DNA from: Planctomycetaceae bacterium
GTDB taxonomy: Bacteria > Planctomycetota > Planctomycetia > Gemmatales > Gemmataceae
Assembly: GCA_013823135.1 (NCBI GenBank)
Contig: PNLP01000017.1
Span: 1 to 64,000 of the forward strand
Direction: 5' to 3'
DNA: 64,000 bases
Each line of letters starts with the position of its first letter. Position 1 is the first letter of the stretch. Of the stretch, positions 59,963-64,000 are shown piece after piece. Both the position numbers and the translations under genes were made by a program. The notes beneath the pieces are model-generated. The model worked only from the letters and a program-made list of their open reading frames with translations, had not been told where the DNA came from and made no database searches.

Positions 59963-60027
59963 CGGCGTGGCGTAAGCCCGCAGCCTTTCCCCCCATAGGT
60001 TACAGGGATTCGGCTTACGCTACGCCG
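59963..60027. repeat. Palindromic repeat, looser family B relative, downstream of leuS
   Basis: The arms at about 59963-59985 and 60001-60027 share GGCGTGGCGTAAGCC-type sequence with their complement, interrupted by mismatches and a CT-rich loop. It is distant from family B but uses the same GTAAGCC element. It lies ten bases past the leuS stop codon and is a probable terminator. Confidence 0.8.
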
Positions 60028-60036
60028 CTCCCCAAA

Positions 60037-62634
60037 TCACCCCACCACCAAGTTGACCATCTTCTTCGACTTCACGATCACCTTCTTCACGAGTTTCCCC
60101 GCGAGCGCTTCCTTCACCTTCTCGTCGGCCATCGCAGCCGCCTCGAGTGCCGCGTCGTCGATCTCGGCGGGCACCTTCAGCACTGTCTTCAGCTTGCCGT
60201 TCACCTGCACGGGAATCTCGATCTCGTCGGCCTTCGCCAGCTCCGGGTCAAACTTCGGCCACGGCTCGTAGGCCAGCGTCGTCTTGTGGCCCAGCGCCTG
60301 CCACAGCTCCTCGGCGACGTGCGGCGCGTACGGCGCCAACAGCAGCACGAACGGCTCCAGCACCGACCGCGGCTTCACCTCCAGCTTCGTCATGTGGTTG
60401 ACGAACTCCATCATGGTGGAGATGGCCGTGTTGAACCGCAGCGACTCGGTGTCCTCAGTCACCTTCTGGATGGTGTGGTGCAGCACCCGCAGCGTGTCGC
60501 GGTCCGGCTCGACCTCGCGCACCGACGGGTGCAGCATCATCGTCTCGGTGATGTCGTCGACGATCAGCCGCCACGCCCGTCCCAAGAACTTGTACACGCC
60601 CGCGATGGAAGCGGTGTTCCACGGCTTTACCGCCTCCAACGGCCCCATGAACATCTCGTACAGCCGCAGACTGTCGGCACCGTACTCCTTCACAACATCG
60701 TCGGGATTGACGACGTTGCCACGGGCCTTCGACATCTTCTCGTTGTTCTCGCCCAGGATCATGCCCTGGTTCACCAGCCGCTGGAACGGTTCCGTACACG
60801 GCAGGTAGCCGCGGTCGAACAGCACCTTGTGCCAGAACCGGGAGTACAGCAGGTGCAGCACCGCGTGCTCCGCGCCGCCGATGTACATGTCCACCGGCAG
60901 CCAGTGCTTCAGCTTCGCGGGGTCCGCGAACGCCTGGTCGTTGTGCGGGTCGATGTAGCGCAGGAAGTACCAGCACGACCCCGCCCACTGCGGCATCGTG
61001 TTCGTCTCGCGCTTGTACTTCTTCCCGTTGATCTCGACGTTCACCCAGTCCGTCGCCTTCGACAGCGGGCCCTCGGGCGTACCCGTCGGCTTGAAGTCGG
61101 CCAATTCCGGCGGGATCAGCGGCAGGTCCTTCAGCGTCAGCGGCACGATCTCGCCGTCGGGGCCGTGCAGCACCGGGAAGGGCTCGCCCCAGTACCGCTG
61201 CCGGCTGAACAGCCAGTCGCGCAGTTTGTAGTTCACCCGCCGCTCGCCGATGCTTCGTTCTTCCAGCCACGCGGTAATCTTCGCCTTCGCCTCGGCCGTC
61301 GGCAGGCCGTCCAGAATCCCCGAGTTGACCGCGACGCCTTCCTCGCAGTACGGTTCCTTCAACTCGGTCAGCGTGCTACCGGTCTTCTTCAGCCATTCCT
61401 CGGTCGGTTTCACGACAGGCACGATCGGCAGTCCGAATTGCTTGGCGAACTCGAAGTCACGTTCGTCGTGGGCCGGCACGGCCATGATCGCGCCGGTGCC
61501 GTAAGTCGCCAGCACATAGTCCGCGATCCAGATGGGAACCTTCTCGCCGTTCACGGGGTTCACCGCAAACGCACCCGTGAACACGCCGGTCTTCGTCTTC
61601 GCCAGTTCCGTGCGCTCGAAGTCGCTCTTGCGAGATGCACCCTCTTGATACGCCTTCACCGCGGCCTTCTGTTCCGGCGTGGTGATTCGCTCGACCAGCG
61701 CGTGCTCCGGCGACAGCACCATGTACGTCGCGCCGAACAGCGTGTCCGGCCGCGTGGTGAATACGGTGATCGTCTCGGAACCGGTGCCATGACTGGCACC
61801 GCTCGCCAAAGCAAAGACAACCTCCGCGCCTTCGCTCTTGCCGATCCAGTTGCGTTGCATCAACTTGATCGACTCGGACCAATCCAGCGGGGCCAGATCG
61901 TCCAGCAAGCGCTCGGCATACGCGGTGATCCGCATCAGCCACTGCTTTAGCGGCCGGCGCTCGACGGGGTGGTTGCCGCGTTCGCTCTTGCCGTCGATCA
62001 CTTCTTCATTGGCCAGCACAGTGCCCAGCGCCGGGCACCAGTTCACCGGCACCTCGGCCTGATACGCCAGCCGGAAGCTGTCCTGATACTTGCGAACGGC
62101 TGCGTCGCCGCGAGCGGCTACATCGGCGGGGATCGGCAGCTCGCTGATCGCTCGGCCCTTCTTCTGCTCGGGGTCATACCACGTATCGAAGATCGTCAGG
62201 AAGATCCACTGAGTCCACTTGAAGTAGCTCGGGTCGGTGGTGTCGACTTCCCGGTCCCAGTCGTAGGAGAAACCCAACGATTTGATCTGCCGACGGAACG
62301 TCTTGATGTTCTCCTGCGTCGTAATCCGTGGGTGGACGTTCTTCTCAACCGCGTACTGCTCGGCGGGCAGGCCGTAGGCGTCCCAGCCCATCGGGTGCAG
62401 GACGTGGAAGCCTCGCATTCGCTTGAATCGCGACAGAATGTCGGTGGCGGTGTACCCCTCCGGGTGGCCGACATGCAGGCCCGCCCCGCTCGGGTACGGG
62501 AACATGTCGAGGATGTAGGACTTTGGCTTGCCGGCCACTTCAGGCGAATCCGGGTCCGGCGTGCGGAATGTCTTGTTCGTTTCCCAGAACTGCTGCCAGC
62601 GCCGTTCGACGTCCGCGGGGTTATAACTCGGCAT
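60037..62634 (-). CDS. leuS: Leucine--tRNA ligase
   Basis: An 865-residue class I aminoacyl-tRNA synthetase that charges tRNA(Leu). HIGH appears as HVGH (54-57) and KMSKS as KMSK (633-636), with the surrounding [17 protein letters not shown] and [15 protein letters not shown]. The editing domain (about 225-420, with [19 protein letters not shown] and [18 protein letters not shown]) and C-terminal anticodon region are complete. The length is normal. The gene is single, with a 229-base upstream gap for its promoter. Confidence 0.97.
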   Translation of the reverse strand: MPSYNPADVERRWQQFWETNKTFRTPDPDSPEVAGKPKSYILDMFPYPSGAGLHVGHPEGYTATDILSRFKRMRGFHVLHPMGWDAYGLPAEQYAVEKNVHPRITTQENIKTFRRQIKSLGFSYDWDREVDTTDPSYFKWTQWIFLTIFDTWYDPEQKKGRAISELPIPADVAARGDAAVRKYQDSFRLAYQAEVPVNWCPALGTVLANEEVIDGKSERGNHPVERRPLKQWLMRITAYAERLLDDLAPLDWSESIKLMQRNWIGKSEGAEVVFALASGASHGTGSETITVFTTRPDTLFGATYMVLSPEHALVERITTPEQKAAVKAYQEGASRKSDFERTELAKTKTGVFTGAFAVNPVNGEKVPIWIADYVLATYGTGAIMAVPAHDERDFEFAKQFGLPIVPVVKPTEEWLKKTGSTLTELKEPYCEEGVAVNSGILDGLPTAEAKAKITAWLEERSIGERRVNYKLRDWLFSRQRYWGEPFPVLHGPDGEIVPLTLKDLPLIPPELADFKPTGTPEGPLSKATDWVNVEINGKKYKRETNTMPQWAGSCWYFLRYIDPHNDQAFADPAKLKHWLPVDMYIGGAEHAVLHLLYSRFWHKVLFDRGYLPCTEPFQRLVNQGMILGENNEKMSKARGNVVNPDDVVKEYGADSLRLYEMFMGPLEAVKPWNTASIAGVYKFLGRAWRLIVDDITETMMLHPSVREVEPDRDTLRVLHHTIQKVTEDTESLRFNTAISTMMEFVNHMTKLEVKPRSVLEPFVLLLAPYAPHVAEELWQALGHKTTLAYEPWPKFDPELAKADEIEIPVQVNGKLKTVLKVPAEIDDAALEAAAMADEKVKEALAGKLVKKVIVKSKKMVNLVVG

Positions 62635-62863
62635 GTGAAGCCTTCAATGTCGTGTGTGGTGCGCTCGAGAGCCTCGCCCGATTCCTCGAAGCCTCGGAAT
62701 AGGCTCGTCGCTTTGGCTTATGTTAGTGGCGAAAGCCCGTCCACAAAGTGACACACGACGAGACGAACGGTTCATGGCTTGAGTGTGGGTTAACCTGGAC
62801 TGGAACGTTCGTTGATCCCCAGCGGTGGCCGAATCTGCCGAGTGATTCCCTTGTGAGATCCTG

Positions 62864-63808
62864 ATGCTTCAGCACGTCTGCCTCTTTCTGTTGGGCCTGG
62901 TTATCCTCAGTATCGCGGCTGAATGGCTAATTCGGGGTGCGGTGCGAGTGGCTCGCGCACTCGGTGTGAGCCCGTTCGTGGTCGGTTTCACCGTGATTGG
63001 GTTCGGCACCTCCGCCCCGGAGATGGTCGTCAGCGTGTCGGCGGCGCTCAAGGGAAGCTCCGACATTGCATTAGGGAACGTCGTCGGGAGCAACATCGCC
63101 AACATCGGGCTTGTGCTCGGGATCGCGGCGATAGTGAGTCCACTGGCTGCACGCATGCGGTTGCTGACGGTCGAGGTTCCGCTGGTGATCGTGGCAAGCC
63201 TGTTGCTGCTGTTCCTATGCAGGGATAACCGCCTCAGTCGAGGCGACGGCATCGCGCTGCTGGTCGCGTTCCTTGGGTTGTGCGTGTATATGTTTCGCAG
63301 CGCTCGCCAGGAAAGTTCCGAGATCAAGGAAGAAGTCGGGAAGTCGGCGGATGGGCACATGCGCGTTTGGGTCGCCACCATCCTGATGATCGTGGGGCTG
63401 GCAGGGTTGATCGGCGGAGCCCACCTGATGGTGACCTCCGCCGTTCAGCTTGCACGGGATCTGGGCGTGACGGAGTGGCTGATCGGGCTCACGGTGGTAG
63501 CCGTTGGCACATCGCTGCCCGAGATCGCGGCCGGCGTCGCCGCTGCCTACCGCGGGCAGCCGGATCTCGTTCTGGGGAACATCGCGGGATCGAACCTGTT
63601 CAACATCCTGTTGGTTCTCGGTACGACTCTGACCATTCAGCCGATTCGAATCTCCGATTCAATCGTGATGAACGAGATCCCCGTAATGGTGATGTTCTCA
63701 CTACTGTTGCTTGTGACGGTGGCCAACGGCATGATCGTGCATCGCTGGGAAGGCGCGATCCTCATTGCCGCGTACGCCGGGTTCATCACCTGGCAGGTCA
63801 CGAAGTGA
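62864..63808 (+). CDS. Calcium/sodium antiporter (CaCA family, YrbG-like)
   Basis: A 314-residue membrane protein with two inverted halves of five helices. The alpha repeats are clear: GFGTSAPEMVVSV with LGNVVGSNIANIG in the first half, and AVGTSLPEIAAGV with LGNIAGSNLFNIL in the second, where the Glu and Asn residues bind cations. Length is typical of the bacterial K+-independent exchangers. The ATG at 62864 is used; upstream bases show GAGATC as a weak ribosome site. Its stop lies six bases from the convergent MFS gene. Confidence 0.95.
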   Translation: MLQHVCLFLLGLVILSIAAEWLIRGAVRVARALGVSPFVVGFTVIGFGTSAPEMVVSVSAALKGSSDIALGNVVGSNIANIGLVLGIAAIVSPLAARMRLLTVEVPLVIVASLLLLFLCRDNRLSRGDGIALLVAFLGLCVYMFRSARQESSEIKEEVGKSADGHMRVWVATILMIVGLAGLIGGAHLMVTSAVQLARDLGVTEWLIGLTVVAVGTSLPEIAAGVAAAYRGQPDLVLGNIAGSNLFNILLVLGTTLTIQPIRISDSIVMNEIPVMVMFSLLLLVTVANGMIVHRWEGAILIAAYAGFITWQVTK

Positions 63809-63814
63809 TTGCGA

Positions 63815-64000
63815 TCAACTTGCCGCCTCAGCCCTCGTGGTATCTTCATCGAGGTGCTTCGCACCCCAAATCCACAACACCCCGCTGATGAGAATCAGCG
63901 GCGAGATTGCCATGAACGCCGTGTGGAGGCTGCTGTAGTCGGCGATCAGGCCGATGATCGGTGGCGAAATCGCATCGCCCAGCGCGTGGATGATGAGGAT
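63815..64000 (-). CDS. MFS transporter, C-terminal part (runs off the window)
   Basis: A partial frame whose 5' end lies beyond the window. It reads ILIIHALGDAISPPIIGLIA, then DYSSLHTAFMAISPLILISG and VLWIWGAKHLDEDTTR before a TGA at 63815. GDAISPPIIGLIAD is typical of helix 10-11 of spinster-like MFS transporters. The end has a short charged tail. The substrate cannot be told from this part. Confidence 0.8.
   Translation of the reverse strand: MLIIHALGDAISPPIIGLIADYSSLHTAFMAISPLILISGVLWIWGAKHLDEDTTRAEAAS

Noticed and set aside
59428..61950. A long open frame antisense to selA, sugE and leuS
   Set aside because: The sense strand carries complete leuS, sugE and selA with all catalytic motifs; the antisense frame has only low-complexity Arg/Leu/His sequence.

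Overview
The window looks like chromosomal DNA of a GC-rich planctomycete, most likely a Gemmataceae member (Gemmata or a close relative). The basis is the gene content: two leucine-rich-repeat proteins with the TIGR02996 repeat-companion N-terminus, a DUF1501 protein, a DUF1080 protein, a Uma2-family protein, a run of secreted formylglycine sulfatases, a paralogous hypothetical family ending in HVRGCWVVD, and many short secreted Gly/Tyr/His-rich proteins. No plasmid, phage or intact insertion sequence is visible, and no ribosomal RNA operon is present.

Layout. 0-5.6 kb: envelope and general genes (a signal-peptide surface protein, uppP, two LRR proteins, a double-FKBP isomerase, a small P-loop kinase). 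5.8-11.7 kb: an accessory block of secreted and membrane proteins in which three families each occur more than once (small His-rich membrane protein, NTF2-fold secreted protein, Gly-rich secreted protein). 11.7-20 kb: mixed genes (a secreted TIM-barrel-like protein, a TerB-like protein, an amidohydrolase, an alpha/beta hydrolase, a tRNA with anticodon CAU, a hemolysin III homologue). 20.2-33.2 kb: one co-directional block of six sulfatases with a DUF1080 protein, a Tat-exported PhoD-like phosphatase and an esterase, followed by a truncated seventh sulfatase on the other strand; this reads as a locus for desulfating and deacylating complex polysaccharide. 33.4-43.9 kb: an ABC exporter pair, a thioredoxin-like protein, a CoxG-like protein, a fatty acid desaturase, an AAA ATPase, a serine hydrolase, a gene broken by a 102-bp MITE, a DUF1501 protein and an isochorismatase-like protein. 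43.9-55.9 kb: a TgpA-like transglutaminase, a PIG-L deacetylase, a TPR protein, Uma2, a histidine kinase, an SDR, a four-helix S23-like protein, a HEAT protein, a DUF3500 protein and small membrane proteins. 56-64 kb: htpG, selA, a SugE/Gdx exporter, leuS, a CaCA antiporter, and the 3' end of an MFS transporter running off the window.

The most striking layer is non-coding. Several families of long palindromes recur through the window, four of them filling gaps between convergent genes, where they probably act as two-way terminators. One arm lies in frame inside the DUF1501 gene. A 102-bp MITE with 19-bp terminal inverted repeats and a 10-bp target duplication splits a gene whose uninterrupted frame can be rebuilt. 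A third element has GA-rich inverted arms; one copy (482 bp) encloses a gene for a four-helix S23/IVS-type protein and another (115 bp) is empty. Both copies have supplied new C-termini to neighbouring genes. This element, resembling an rRNA intervening sequence placed in protein-coding DNA, is the best candidate here for an undescribed mobile system.
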